The notes: a model not told the origin generated them from the letters alone. 64,000 bases of DNA from an uncultured Clostridia bacterium (GCA_947624485.1 CANQKM010000002.1:288923-352922); one strand, 5' to 3'. Numbered from the stretch's first letter, positions 46,674 through 56,022 are shown. Made by a program: numbers and translations.

Positions 46674-47438
46674 TTATTTTAAGCCGTTGACTTCAAGCAC
46701 CATATCAGCGTAACCGCTAAAATTCTGATTATATAATGTAGTCCAACCATGCATTATATCATCCCAAATCCAATTTTTGTCTTCAGAAAGCTGATAACGA
46801 AATGTACCTTCTGTTGCAGGCATTGATGTCATTGCCATCCATTCTGAACCCCAATGACCTTCACCTGTTATATTATTTACGTAATAAGGCTGATTATTGA
46901 TGCGTTCTCCCACTGAATCAACCTGAGCGCCTACATCACCTGAAAAAACAGAATTTGTCACATTTGTCATTGTAACCGTGGTATTACCAACACCTGTTAC
47001 TGTAACGCCAAGGTCCGGCGCAACTCCCTGACCTTCGCCAAGTACCCCATGCGGTCCCTTTTTCAGCACTACCGCAGTGCCGTCCGCCTTTATCACTGTA
47101 TCGCCTTCTCTTGCGAAACGGTTATTTGCCTCCGTTCGCGGCTGTTCTTCGTAAATTATGATAGGCTCGTCGGTGCTTGACGTTTCCGACGGTTCGGCTT
47201 GCGTACTGATTGTGATCGTATTATTCACAAAACCGACAGTAAATCCACCCACCGCGTCGGCAACGTCGCGGAGCTTAAAGTATGTGCTGTCATTGATGTT
47301 GTACCCTTCGATTGATTTTTCAGCACCGTCAACCCTGATCGGGAACGGGTTCGCCGTTACCGCATACTCAACCGCAAACCCCGTCAGCGCGGAACAGATA
47401 ACACCGCCTATGATAAAGCCTAAAGTAAATCTTTTCAC
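46674..47438 (-). CDS. secreted stalk-domain protein, apparent chimera
   Basis: A 254-residue protein with a GTG start at 47438, 7 nt after AAAGGGGG. Residues 1-30 are a signal peptide or anchor (FIIGGVICSALTGFAVEYA). Residues ~33-80 are a copper-amine-oxidase-N/stalk-type domain (IRVDGAEKSIEGYNINDSTYFKLRDVA...NTITIS). An acidic linker follows, then a C-terminal part rich in T, N and W (WGSEWMAMTS, WIWDDIMHGWTTLYNQ). I do not recognise that part. The first half has the CG-rich codons of its neighbours; the second (46674 to ~47020) is clearly AT-rich. This suggests a domain gained from another genome. Confidence 0.7.
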   Translation of the reverse strand: MKRFTLGFIIGGVICSALTGFAVEYAVTANPFPIRVDGAEKSIEGYNINDSTYFKLRDVADAVGGFTVGFVNNTITISTQAEPSETSSTDEPIIIYEEQPRTEANNRFAREGDTVIKADGTAVVLKKGPHGVLGEGQGVAPDLGVTVTGVGNTTVTMTNVTNSVFSGDVGAQVDSVGERINNQPYYVNNITGEGHWGSEWMAMTSMPATEGTFRYQLSEDKNWIWDDIMHGWTTLYNQNFSGYADMVLEVNGLK

Positions 47439-47460
47439 AAAAATTCCCCCTTTCCGATAT

Positions 47461-47489
47461 ATTATACATCACTCCGTCAGAAAAATCAA
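47461..47489 (-). promoter_or_regulatory. promoter of the stalk-domain chimera
   Basis: Minus strand: TTGATT (47489-47484), 17 nt, TATAAT (47466-47461). Confidence 0.82.
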
Positions 47490-47585
47490 GGAGACGGTAT
47501 TGCAATAAATAACACGACACTCTCCGCGGCGATTCATTTGTTAAAACACACAAAAAATCCTGATTATTTTAGTATAAAATATCAC

Positions 47586-47614
47586 TTGTGAGGTTGGCGG
47601 GATAAATATATAAT
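47586..47614 (+). promoter_or_regulatory. promoter of the GH53 galactanase
   Basis: TTGTGA (47586-47591), 17 nt, TATAAT (47609-47614). The start is ~30 nt before the ATG. Confidence 0.75.
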
Positions 47615-47651
47615 TATAATAAGAGACATTTCGGCGTAAGGAGAGATATTT

Positions 47652-50387
47652 ATGAAGAAAAGATTATTGAGCGCGTTTGTTGTTCTCGCCATGCTCACGT
47701 CATGCTTTGCGGGTGTTGTGACCGTAAGCGCGGAGGACAATCTGCTTTCAAACGGCGGTTTTGAAAGCGCGCTGTACGGTAAGGACACTAACTGGGGATT
47801 TACAAGCACAGGAAACTGGTATAACGAGGGTACTTCATCGCAAACGAACACGCAGCACAACAGCGGCAGCTATTCCGTAAAAATGAATGAAGCGTCGGTA
47901 GGACAAAGAGTGACGCTTTACGCCGGAACGAAGTACACTCTCACGGCGTACATAAAAGCGGACGCGGCGGTAAGCTATCCCGTTATGGGATTTTACGACG
48001 GCACAAAGGACTACCCAATGGGAGACGGATGTGCCGTAAAGACAACAAGCGTGAGCGCGACGGCCGAATGGCAGAAGGTCACGCTTGATTTTGACTGCAC
48101 GGCTACGCAGGACTATGTTGTCGGATTTCTCGTGTGGAAAGGGACGAATACCGCGGCGGATGTCTATGCGGACGACGTAACCCTCACAGGCGTTGAGGGC
48201 GAATACGACGGCGGCGGTGTTGTGAACGGCAATTTCGCAAACGGCACGACCGGCTGGACTGTTGACGGCACAACCGCCGAAGTAACGGGCGGCGCGCTTG
48301 TGGCGAGCGGAACGGTTCGCGTATACCAGACGGTTGCCGACCTTGAAGCGGGTACATACAACCTTACCGCGACCGCATTCACGAGCGATATAGCGGAAAC
48401 GGGAACAAGCTATCTTTACGCGAAAACAAACGGACATACAATGGCTTCGACGGCTATTCCCGAAGCCACGAAGGATGACAGCGTGTATAACATAGTGGTG
48501 CCGAGCATTGTCGTGGGCGAGGACGGAATCTGTGATATAGGTTTAAACCTCGAAAGCTCCGCGTCGGTTACCATTGATAATCTTAAGCTTGAACCGACGG
48601 AAAGCACACGCGTGAAATTCTATAAGGGCGGCGAGATCTCGAAGCTGACATATGTTGAAGATAACTCGGGAGTATTTAAGCGGGCGGACGGCACTACCGC
48701 CGACGCGCTGCAGGTTATGGCTGAAAACGGCTTCAACCTCGCGCGTATACGTCTTTTGGACGATCCCGGACCGGGACACGGTCAGAAAAATACCGACAGT
48801 TCAACCCCTACAGGCTGGTATCTTCCGAAAGGGTACATGACCGAGGAGGACTGTCTGGAAATGGCGCGGCGCGCGAAAGACAAGGGTATGGATATATTGT
48901 TCTCCTTCGCTTATTCGGATTACTGGGTTGACGGCGACAAGCAGATGATGCCGGCGGCGTGGAAAAAAGAAATAACGGATCAAGGCTTAAGCGACGAGGC
49001 GATGTATCAATATCTTGAGGATAAAACCTACAGCTATACAAAAAAGGTTATGGAGGATTTAGCCGCGCAGGGAACAACTCCCGAATTTGTCTCGATCGGA
49101 AATGAAATACAGGCGGGCATGTACTTCGGACAACGAGGTACGGATAACTTTTACAGCGCGTTATCCGGTAACGCCGCAATGCTTAAAAGATTTTTAAAGG
49201 CGGGAGCAAAGGCTGTCCGCGAGGTTTCTCCAAAAACAAAAATAGTGTTCCACAGCGATAACGGCGGCAAACTCAGCGAGAGAGCCACGTTTATGAGTGT
49301 TATTAGGGACAGCTCTATGTCCGAATACTTCGACGTTATAGGCGTATCGTACTATCCGTTTTATAATAAGGATAACCTTACGACAAAACAGAAAACTTCC
49401 ATTGATGATGTTGTAAGCGAGTTTTCTTCGCTTGTAGATGAGCTTAAGAAAGATGTCATAATAATGGAAACAGGCTACAACTGGGATGAATTAAGAGGCG
49501 ACGGATACGAGGGACAGCTTCAGGACAGCGGCTATTATCAGGATACCTACGGCGAAAGCAAGGAAGGTCAGCGCGCGTTTTTGACCGAGCTTTACGCGAA
49601 GCTTAAAAAAGTACTCGGCGGACGCTGCATAGGCGATTTGTATTGGGATCCGGTTATGATTTATGACGGCGGAAGCTACAAAATAGGCTGGGCGGTTAAA
49701 GACGACGGCTGGACAGACGGCAATGTCGTTTCAAATTCGACCATATTTGATTTCGACGGCATTGCCGTACCCGGTCAGCTTGCGATGAAGTACAATACCG
49801 AATCAAGCGACACGCTGAACATTTCGGGTAAAATAAAAAGCGGCACGACCGTCGCCGCGAATAAAGAAGTTACCTTCACCGTAAATGGTAAGCAGTACAA
49901 CCGTACCACGGACAAATACGGCGATTATATCGTTTCTATCCCATATCCCGAGGACGGCAGGGTGAGCATTTCGTTAAAGGGCAGCGAAACACCATATACT
50001 GATAAGGCTGCGCCGACGTACGATGGTATACTCATGAGCGGCATCGATTTTTCGGATTTTGTCCTGACCACCGATCCCGATCCTGATCCCGATCCCGATC
50101 CTGATCCTGATCCCGATCCCGATCCGGATCCGCTCACAGCGTCGGTTGACGCGAACGGAACGATAAGCTATGAGACAAACCTTGAAAAGTCCGCGGAAAG
50201 CGACGTGTTATGGGTTGCGCTCTACAGCGGCGGAAAGCTTATCGAGGTAAAGCAGACCGAGAGCGGAGAGTTCGCTCATACGGCGGCGGACGGCAGTGAG
50301 TATACAGTTAAGGCGATGATGTGGAAGGAGAGCGGCGAGCCGGTATACGCAGTCAGCGAGACAAATGTTATGCTGTCAGCGGAATAA
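47652..50387 (+). CDS. secreted endo-beta-1,4-galactanase, GH53, with two CBM-like domains
   Basis: A 911-residue secreted enzyme that should cut beta-1,4-galactan side chains of pectin (arabinogalactan type I). Residues 1-26 are a signal peptide. Two carbohydrate-binding-like beta-sandwiches follow (~28-180 and ~185-320). The GH53 TIM barrel (~322-710) has acid/base Glu485 in SIGNEIQAGM and nucleophile Glu606 in IIMETGYNW. A FN3/CNA-like domain spans ~715-800. A (DP)10 linker (50073-50132) joins it to an ~85-residue C-terminal domain (VKAMMWKESGEP) related to those of the proteins at 2722 and 10194. GGAG lies 8 nt before the ATG. The next gene supplies a sugar-importer ATPase. Confidence 0.92.
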   Translation: MKKRLLSAFVVLAMLTSCFAGVVTVSAEDNLLSNGGFESALYGKDTNWGFTSTGNWYNEGTSSQTNTQHNSGSYSVKMNEASVGQRVTLYAGTKYTLTAYIKADAAVSYPVMGFYDGTKDYPMGDGCAVKTTSVSATAEWQKVTLDFDCTATQDYVVGFLVWKGTNTAADVYADDVTLTGVEGEYDGGGVVNGNFANGTTGWTVDGTTAEVTGGALVASGTVRVYQTVADLEAGTYNLTATAFTSDIAETGTSYLYAKTNGHTMASTAIPEATKDDSVYNIVVPSIVVGEDGICDIGLNLESSASVTIDNLKLEPTESTRVKFYKGGEISKLTYVEDNSGVFKRADGTTADALQVMAENGFNLARIRLLDDPGPGHGQKNTDSSTPTGWYLPKGYMTEEDCLEMARRAKDKGMDILFSFAYSDYWVDGDKQMMPAAWKKEITDQGLSDEAMYQYLEDKTYSYTKKVMEDLAAQGTTPEFVSIGNEIQAGMYFGQRGTDNFYSALSGNAAMLKRFLKAGAKAVREVSPKTKIVFHSDNGGKLSERATFMSVIRDSSMSEYFDVIGVSYYPFYNKDNLTTKQKTSIDDVVSEFSSLVDELKKDVIIMETGYNWDELRGDGYEGQLQDSGYYQDTYGESKEGQRAFLTELYAKLKKVLGGRCIGDLYWDPVMIYDGGSYKIGWAVKDDGWTDGNVVSNSTIFDFDGIAVPGQLAMKYNTESSDTLNISGKIKSGTTVAANKEVTFTVNGKQYNRTTDKYGDYIVSIPYPEDGRVSISLKGSETPYTDKAAPTYDGILMSGIDFSDFVLTTDPDPDPDPDPDPDPDPDPDPLTASVDANGTISYETNLEKSAESDVLWVALYSGGKLIEVKQTESGEFAHTAADGSEYTVKAMMWKESGEPVYAVSETNVMLSAE
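50073..50132 (+). repeat. tandem GAYCCN hexamer repeat encoding (Asp-Pro)10
   Basis: Ten GAT-CCN units in a row, mixing CCC, CCT and CCG, inside the GH53 gene. It encodes an extended linker and is prone to length change by slippage. Confidence 0.95.
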
Positions 50388-50413
50388 ATATACAAAATAT
50401 ACGAAAAGAGACT

Positions 50414-50440
50414 ATTCTTTAGTTATTTTTACTAAAGAAT
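50414..50440. repeat. inverted repeat downstream of the galactanase
   Basis: ATTCTTTAGT (50414-50423) pairs with ACTAAAGAAT (50431-50440). It is followed by A, not T, on the plus strand, so it is a poor intrinsic terminator as written. A second inverted repeat, ACATTTT/AAAATGT (50469-50487), sits just before an AT-rich -10-like stretch upstream of the ATPase gene and could be an operator. Confidence 0.5.
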
Positions 50441-50597
50441 AAAAAAAAATTTGTGTATTCTACGACTAACATTTTCCGAAAAAATGTGTTATTATATATA
50501 CAACGAAAAGCGTACATCGTAATACGCGCTTATTAAAAGAGGGAATTTCGCATGGAATTCCGAACGAAATCTTAAAAGACGAGAGGAGAATTTTGAA

Positions 50598-51707
50598 ATG
50601 GCAGATTTACAACTCAAACACATTTACAAGAGATATCCGGGTGGTTTCCAGGCTGTAACCGACTGTAACCTCGATATCGAGGATAAGGAGTTTGTTATCC
50701 TCGTAGGTCCTTCGGGATGCGGTAAGTCGACCACGCTCCGTATGATTGCGGGACTTGAGGAGATCTCGGACGGTGAGCTTTACATAGACGGCAGACTTGT
50801 AAATGACGTTGCTCCGAAGGACAGAGATATAGCGATGGTATTCCAGAACTACGCTCTGTATCCGCACATGACGATTTACGATAACATGGCGTTCGCTCTT
50901 AAGCTTCGCAAGACTCCGAAGGATGAGATCAAGAAGCGCGTTACCGAGGCGGCTAAAATCCTTGACATCGAGCATCTCCTTGACAGAAAGCCGAAGGCTC
51001 TTTCGGGCGGTCAGAGACAGAGAGTTGCGATGGGACGTGCGATTGTCCGCAGCCCGAAGGTATTCCTCATGGACGAACCTCTGTCAAACCTCGACGCTAA
51101 GCTCCGTGTTCAGATGAGAACGGAGATAAAGAGACTCCACAACAAGCTCCAGACAACGTTCATTTACGTTACGCATGACCAGACGGAAGCTATGACGATG
51201 GGTTCGAGAATCGTTGTTATGAAGGACGGTATCGTTCAGCAGGTTGACACGCCGCTTAACCTTTACAACAACCCCTGCAACGCGTTCGTTGCCGGATTTA
51301 TCGGTTCGCCGCAGATGAACTTCATCGACGCTGTGATTACAAAGGAAGCTGACGGCGTATACGCTTCGTTCGGCGACAACAAGATCAAGATCCCCGACGG
51401 CAAGGTTACGCCCGAACTCCAGAACTATTTCGGCAAGACGGTTATTCTCGGTATCAGACCGGAGGATCTCCACGACGACGAAATGTTCATCGCGAACAAG
51501 CCCGAGGCTGTTGCAACGGCTTACGTTGAAGTTACGGAAATGCTCGGAAGCGAGACGTTCCTGTATCTCCAGATTGCAGGTCAGCCCTTCACGGCAAAGG
51601 TTAACCAGCGTTCGACGGCTAAGCTCGGCGACACGATCAAGATTGCGTTTGAGACAAATAAGCTCCACATCTTCGACAAGGAGACAGAGCTTGTAATTGT
51701 AAACTAA
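50598..51707 (+). CDS. sugar ABC transporter ATP-binding protein, MsmX/UgpC type
   Basis: A 369-residue ATPase that powers carbohydrate importers. It has Walker A GPSGCGKST (residues ~37-45), the Q-loop FQNYALYPHM, signature ALSGGQRQR, Walker B VFLMDEPLSNLD and the switch YVTHDQ. A C-terminal TOBE/regulatory domain (~235-369, GIRPEDLHDD) places it in the MsmK/MsmX/UgpC group that serves several permeases. No permease or binding protein lies nearby, as usual for shared ATPases. Codon use is more biased than in neighbours (CTC, AAG, GGT), suggesting high expression. It has its own long leader and terminator. Confidence 0.93.
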   Translation: MADLQLKHIYKRYPGGFQAVTDCNLDIEDKEFVILVGPSGCGKSTTLRMIAGLEEISDGELYIDGRLVNDVAPKDRDIAMVFQNYALYPHMTIYDNMAFALKLRKTPKDEIKKRVTEAAKILDIEHLLDRKPKALSGGQRQRVAMGRAIVRSPKVFLMDEPLSNLDAKLRVQMRTEIKRLHNKLQTTFIYVTHDQTEAMTMGSRIVVMKDGIVQQVDTPLNLYNNPCNAFVAGFIGSPQMNFIDAVITKEADGVYASFGDNKIKIPDGKVTPELQNYFGKTVILGIRPEDLHDDEMFIANKPEAVATAYVEVTEMLGSETFLYLQIAGQPFTAKVNQRSTAKLGDTIKIAFETNKLHIFDKETELVIVN

Positions 51708-51720
51708 TTCAAAAAACAAG

Positions 51721-51753
51721 AGAATCGCTGCTTTCGGGCAGCGGTTCTTTTTT
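51721..51753 (+). terminator. terminator of the sugar-transport ATPase gene
   Basis: An 11-bp stem, AGAATCGCTGC (51721-51731) with GCAGCGGTTCT (51738-51748), one G-U pair, then T6. Confidence 0.93.
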
Positions 51754-51786
51754 GATTTGCGTGTCGGAACGGCGGCGAAACAAAGG

Positions 51787-51815
51787 TTGCAATTTGGCAA
51801 AGCTTGTGTTATAAT
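51787..51815 (+). promoter_or_regulatory. promoter of the ung-coaE operon
   Basis: TTGCAA (51787-51792), 17 nt, TATAAT (51810-51815). Confidence 0.85.
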
Positions 51816-51864
51816 TAAATATATGGATTGATTTGGCACGGACAAAGGTATCGGAGGTGGGGAT

Positions 51865-52539
51865 ATGGTAAACATCGGCAACGATTGGGACGAGGTTCTT
51901 TCTGATGAGTTTGAGAAGGATTATTACCGCCGTCTGCGCGCGTTTCTGGCGGGCGAGTACAAGTCGCACACCGTCCACCCCGATATGTACGATATATTCA
52001 ACGCACTCAAGTGGACGTCATACAGCGGCACAAAGGTCGTCATACTCGGACAGGATCCCTACCACGAACCCGGTCAGGCGCACGGTCTTGCGTTCTCGGT
52101 GCAGAAGGGCGTGAAAATACCGCCGTCGCTCGTGAATATATACAAGGAGCTTCACGACGAGCTTGGACTTTACATTCCGAATAACGGCTATCTCGAAAAG
52201 TGGGCGAGACAGGGCGTGCTGCTGTTAAACTCGTCGCTGACGGTGCGCGACGGCATGGCGAACTCCCACCGCGGCAAGGGCTGGGAGATATTCACCGACA
52301 GAGTGGTGGAGCTTTTGAACGAGCGCGAGGATCCCGTAATATTCATGCTGTGGGGCGCGAACGCGAAGGAGAAGATAAAGGTGATAACCGAGCCGCGCCA
52401 TAGAATACTCACGGCGGCGCATCCCAGTCCGCTGTCGGCAAGCAGAGGATTTTTCGGGTGCGGACATTTCAAGACTGCAAACCGTATGCTGACGCAGATG
52501 GGAAAAGAGCCTGTCGACTGGCAGATTGAAAATATATGA
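51865..52539 (+). CDS. ung: uracil-DNA glycosylase, family 1
   Basis: A 224-residue enzyme that removes uracil from DNA. The water-activating motif GQDPYH is at residues 62-67 and the Leu-loop motif HPSPLSA near 186. NSSLTVRDG and the FMLWGANA strand complete the fold. GGAGG precedes the ATG by 7 nt. It opens a tight five-gene run (ung, coaE, lytic transglycosylase, cytidylate-kinase-like, uppP). Confidence 0.97.
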   Translation: MVNIGNDWDEVLSDEFEKDYYRRLRAFLAGEYKSHTVHPDMYDIFNALKWTSYSGTKVVILGQDPYHEPGQAHGLAFSVQKGVKIPPSLVNIYKELHDELGLYIPNNGYLEKWARQGVLLLNSSLTVRDGMANSHRGKGWEIFTDRVVELLNEREDPVIFMLWGANAKEKIKVITEPRHRILTAAHPSPLSASRGFFGCGHFKTANRMLTQMGKEPVDWQIENI

Positions 52540-52546
52540 GGTGCGT

Positions 52547-53131
52547 ATGATATTCGGTATAACGGGCGGCAGCGGCTGCGGTAAAACCACGGTGTCAAAT
52601 ATGCTCGCGCATCTCGGCGCGGAGATAATCGACACGGATAAAATTTCGCGTGCTGTGACGGGCAAAGGGAGTGCGTGCCTAAAAGAGCTGACGGACGCGT
52701 TCGGAAAGGAAATACTCCTTCCGACGGGCGAGCTTGACAGACATTATCTCGCGTCGATAGCGTTCGCGGATAAGGAAAAAACCGCATTACTCAGCCGTAT
52801 CACGCATAAATATATAAAATCCGAGACGCTGCGCCGTATAGAACTGTCGAAGTCGGAGCTTATCGGCATTGACGGCGCGGTGATTATAGGAAGTCCCGTG
52901 GAGGAGCTTTGCGGGAAAATAGTCTGCGTGACGGCGCGGCGTGATGTACGTATAGACAGAATAACGGCGCGTGACGGCATTACGCGCGCTGAAGCGGAAA
53001 AAAGAATAGACGCGCAGCCGGACGATGAATTTTATATAAAGCACGGCGATTATATTGTTGACAACAGCACGGACTTGAACGCTCTCGAAAAAAGCGTCAG
53101 GGAGCTGTATGATAAATTAAAAGGAGTATGA
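52547..53131 (+). CDS. coaE: dephospho-CoA kinase
   Basis: A 194-residue kinase for the last step of coenzyme A synthesis. The P-loop is GITGGSGCGKTT, the Asp of IDTDKISR follows, and the lid region is RRDVRIDRITARDG. The strand ending GDYIVDNS is typical of CoaE. I use the ATG at 52547, 7 nt after the ung stop. The ribosome binding site (GAGGTG) is close, and a GTG at 52541 or a TTG at 52526 cannot be ruled out. Confidence 0.92.
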   Translation: MIFGITGGSGCGKTTVSNMLAHLGAEIIDTDKISRAVTGKGSACLKELTDAFGKEILLPTGELDRHYLASIAFADKEKTALLSRITHKYIKSETLRRIELSKSELIGIDGAVIIGSPVEELCGKIVCVTARRDVRIDRITARDGITRAEAEKRIDAQPDDEFYIKHGDYIVDNSTDLNALEKSVRELYDKLKGV

Positions 53132-53135
53132 TGTA

Positions 53136-53732
53136 TTGAGTAAGCTTTTCAAGGCGTTTCTTGCGGCTGCAGCGATCGCGCTTGCGATTACCGGAATCGT
53201 GGTCGGCACCCGCGAAGGCGTTGACATTGCGCAGAGAACAAAATATCCGATTGCTTACGGCGAGCTTATAACGCATTACGCGGGTGAGAATGACCTTGAC
53301 CCGTTTCTTGTCATGGCTGTGATACACGTCGAGAGCAACTTTATCCCGGAGGCGCAGTCGCACGTGGCGTACGGACTTATGCAGCTTACCGAGGACACCG
53401 CGGCGTGGGTGGCGAAGGATATGCACGTGACGTACGATTACGACATTGCCGATCCCGAAACGAGTATAAATTTCGGCTGCTACTATTTAAGGCATCTGAT
53501 AGACCTCTACAAAAACACCGACACCGCGCTTGCCGCGTACAACGCCGGCATGGGCAACGTAAACGGCTGGCTCGAGGATAAGGAATACAGCGACGACGGA
53601 GTGACGCTCAAATACATACCGTTCCCCGAAACGAGGAGCTATGTCAGGAAGGTGAACGAAAGCTGGGAATACTACAAGGGGACGGATTTCACCGACCTTG
53701 ACGATGAACGCGGAAAAATAAACAACAAATAA
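53136..53732 (+). CDS. lytic transglycosylase, SLT domain
   Basis: A 198-residue envelope enzyme. One N-terminal membrane helix (~5-25) may be uncleaved. The SLT domain is ~40-170, with catalytic Glu in VIHVESNF, then SHVAYGLMQLT and TALAAYNAGMGNV. It should cleave the MurNAc-GlcNAc bond in peptidoglycan. The TTG start at 53136 is 9 nt after AAGGAG. It is 4 nt downstream of coaE. Confidence 0.93.
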   Translation: MSKLFKAFLAAAAIALAITGIVVGTREGVDIAQRTKYPIAYGELITHYAGENDLDPFLVMAVIHVESNFIPEAQSHVAYGLMQLTEDTAAWVAKDMHVTYDYDIADPETSINFGCYYLRHLIDLYKNTDTALAAYNAGMGNVNGWLEDKEYSDDGVTLKYIPFPETRSYVRKVNESWEYYKGTDFTDLDDERGKINNK

Positions 53733-53752
53733 ATGAAAGGAGAAAAACTATC

Positions 53753-54382
53753 ATGTCGTTTGTAATTACAATAGGAAGACAGTTCGGCAGCGGAGGCCGC
53801 GACGTGGGCGAAAAGGTCGCGGAGCATTTCGGCATACCGTTCTACGACAAGGAGCTTGTCGAGATCGCGGCGCAGAAAAACAACCTCAGCAAGGAAGCGT
53901 TAAAGGAGGTTGACGAGCGCGCGACGAGCAGCTTCCTCTATTCGCTCGCGAGCGGAAACTACTCTCTGCGCGGAATCAACGCGCCTATCTACTACGAAAT
54001 GCCGATAAACGACAAGCTCTTTATCGCGCAGTCGGAGACGATCAAGGAGGTCGCGAAGCAGGGCTCGTGCGTAATAATCGGACGCTGCGCCGACTTCGTT
54101 CTGGAGGACGAGGATGTTGACATTCTGAACGTGTTCATTCACGGCAGCGTCGATTACAGAGCGAAGCGCGTAATGGAGGCGCTCGGTCTTACGCAGGCGA
54201 AGGCGCGCGACAAGGTTTTAAAGACCGACAAGCAGCGCCGCACGTACTACGACTATTACACGAGCAAAAACTGGGGCGTGATGTCGAATTACGATATGTG
54301 CGTGAACGCCGAAAAATTCGGTATAGACGGTTCTGCAAAGCTCATAATAGGCTGCGCCGAAGCGCTCATGAATAAGGGGTGA
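53753..54382 (+). CDS. cytidylate kinase-like protein
   Basis: A 209-residue P-loop kinase of the cytidylate-kinase-like family (PF13189 type). The N-terminal signature [31 protein letters not shown] includes a GSGGRD P-loop variant. The lid is [14 protein letters not shown]. The true substrate is unproven, as for most family members, and it is not the canonical Cmk. AAAGGAG precedes the ATG by about 10 nt. Confidence 0.9.
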   Translation: MSFVITIGRQFGSGGRDVGEKVAEHFGIPFYDKELVEIAAQKNNLSKEALKEVDERATSSFLYSLASGNYSLRGINAPIYYEMPINDKLFIAQSETIKEVAKQGSCVIIGRCADFVLEDEDVDILNVFIHGSVDYRAKRVMEALGLTQAKARDKVLKTDKQRRTYYDYYTSKNWGVMSNYDMCVNAEKFGIDGSAKLIIGCAEALMNKG

Positions 54383-55215
54383 TCGATATTTTCATTCTGG
54401 AAATGATGACAACAATAGTTCTCGGACTTGTGGAGGGCATAACGGAGTGGCTGCCGATAAGCTCGACAGGCCATATGATACTCGTGAACGCTCTTATCGG
54501 CGACACCGCGAGGTTCACAAATTCCGACCTGTACCTTTACGTCATACAGCTCGGCGCGATACTTGCCGTGGTGACGCTCTATTTCCGCAAGCTCAACCCG
54601 TTTTCACCGTCAAAGACTAAGCGTGAAAAGCAGGAAACGTGGCAGATGTGGTTCAAGGTGATCATTGCCTGTCTGCCGGCGGCTGTGATAGGGCTTCTGC
54701 TCGACGACTATATGGAAGCGATCGAGAACTGGTACGTGGTAGCCGCGATGCTCATAATCTACGGCATAGCGTTTATCGCGGTCGAGAACACGCGCAGAAA
54801 AACAAAAATAAACGGCATGAGCGAAATGACGTACAAAACGGCGCTCATGATAGGTCTGTTCCAGGTACTCTCGATAATCCCCGGCACGAGCCGAAGCGGC
54901 GCAACAATTCTCGGCGCGATACTTATCGGCTGTTCGCGCGAAACGGCTGCGGAATTTTCGTTCTTCCTCGCGATACCGGTCATGTTCGGCGTGAGCATAC
55001 TCAAAATCGCGAAAAACGGACTTATGATGACGGGTAACGAGTGGATAATTCTCATTACCGGCATGGTCGTCGCGTACGTTGTGTCGATGATAGCGATAAA
55101 ATTCCTGATGAATTACGTCAGGAGCCACGACTTCAAGGCGTTCGGCCGGTACAGAATAGTACTCGGCATAATCGTTATTGCGTTTTTCTCCGCAAAGGCA
55201 ATATTCGGATTTTAA
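54379..55215 (+). CDS. uppP: undecaprenyl-diphosphatase
   Basis: A 278-residue membrane phosphatase that recycles the undecaprenyl carrier for cell-wall synthesis and can give bacitracin tolerance. Signature 1 is [19 protein letters not shown] and signature 2 is PGTSRSGAT. About eight hydrophobic segments are present. The GTG at 54379 overlaps the preceding stop (GTGA) with little ribosome binding site; the ATG at 54403 is the alternative. It ends the ung operon. Confidence 0.94.
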   Translation: MIDIFILEMMTTIVLGLVEGITEWLPISSTGHMILVNALIGDTARFTNSDLYLYVIQLGAILAVVTLYFRKLNPFSPSKTKREKQETWQMWFKVIIACLPAAVIGLLLDDYMEAIENWYVVAAMLIIYGIAFIAVENTRRKTKINGMSEMTYKTALMIGLFQVLSIIPGTSRSGATILGAILIGCSRETAAEFSFFLAIPVMFGVSILKIAKNGLMMTGNEWIILITGMVVAYVVSMIAIKFLMNYVRSHDFKAFGRYRIVLGIIVIAFFSAKAIFGF

Positions 55216-55228
55216 GCCGAAATACATA

Positions 55229-55257
55229 TTGCAAAACGGCAAAATTTTTGCTATAAT
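55229..55257 (+). promoter_or_regulatory. promoter of the RpiB-family gene
   Basis: TTGCAA (55229-55234), 17 nt, TATAAT (55252-55257). Confidence 0.87.
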
Positions 55258-55296
55258 ATTCACGTAACAAATTTTAAGAAAGAAGGTATATATCAA

Positions 55297-55935
55297 ATGA
55301 AAATTGCTTTAATCAACGAAAACAGCCAGGCTGCAAAGAACAGCATTATCTGTGAGACGCTCAAAAAGGTCGTTGAGCCTTTGGGACACGAGGTACATAA
55401 CTACGGTATGTACTCGGCTGACGACGCAGCGCAGCTTACCTATGTGCAGAACGGCATACTTGCCGCTATCCTTTTGAACAGCGGCGCTGCCGACCTCGTA
55501 ATCACCGGCTGCGGCACGGGCGAGGGCGCTATGCTCGCGTGCAACGCGTTCCCGGGCGTGCTTTGCGGACACGTTGTAGATCCGACGGACGCCTATCAGT
55601 TCACACAGGTAAACAACGGCAACTGCATCGCTCTCCCGTTCGCTAAGGGCTGGGGCTGGGGCGCTGAACTCAACCTCCAGTACGTGTTCGAGAAGCTGTT
55701 TGTTGAAGAGTGGGGCGGCGGCTACCCGAAGGATAGAGCCGTTCCCGAGCAGAGAAACGCTAAAATTCTTAACGAGGTCAAGAAGGTTACGCACAGAGAG
55801 CTTCTGGACATTCTCCCGCAGCTTGACCAGGATCTTGTAAAAGGCGCGGTAGCGGGCGAGCATTTCAAGGAACTGTTCTTCGCGAACGCGAAATGCCCCG
55901 AAATCAAGGCTTACGTTGAAAAGCTTGTAGGCTAA
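55297..55935 (+). CDS. RpiB/LacA/LacB family sugar-phosphate isomerase
   Basis: A 212-residue member of the RpiB/LacA/LacB fold. The phosphate-loop and active-site stretch is LVITGCGTGEGAMLACNAFPGV, and HVVDPTDAYQFTQVNNGN follows. At 212 residues it is longer than classic RpiB (~150), with an extra C-terminal helical part. It may act on ribose-5-phosphate or another sugar phosphate. AGAAGG precedes the ATG by about 9 nt. It is a single-gene unit with strong expression signals. Confidence 0.88.
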   Translation: MKIALINENSQAAKNSIICETLKKVVEPLGHEVHNYGMYSADDAAQLTYVQNGILAAILLNSGAADLVITGCGTGEGAMLACNAFPGVLCGHVVDPTDAYQFTQVNNGNCIALPFAKGWGWGAELNLQYVFEKLFVEEWGGGYPKDRAVPEQRNAKILNEVKKVTHRELLDILPQLDQDLVKGAVAGEHFKELFFANAKCPEIKAYVEKLVG

Positions 55936-55951
55936 ACAAAAACACATTGGG

Positions 55952-55983
55952 CGGCGCGGCACAAACCGCGCCGTTATTTTTTT
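55952..55983 (+). terminator. terminator of the RpiB-family gene
   Basis: An 8-bp GC stem, CGGCGCGG (55952-55959) with CCGCGCCG (55966-55973), loop CACAAA, then TTATTTTTTT. Confidence 0.92.
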
Positions 55984-55993
55984 ACCTTCGCTA

Positions 55994-56022
55994 TTGCTTT
56001 TTTGACTGAAATGTGATAAAAT
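55994..56022 (+). promoter_or_regulatory. promoter of the trp cluster
   Basis: TTGCTT (55994-55999), 17 nt, TAAAAT (56017-56022). The leader is only ~50 nt, with no T-box, no Trp-codon leader peptide and no TRAP-type triplet array. Confidence 0.7.

Noticed and set aside
50073..50132. CRISPR-like or regulatory tandem repeat
   Set aside because: The unit is 6 nt and in frame, encoding an Asp-Pro linker. No CRISPR array or cas gene was seen anywhere in the window.
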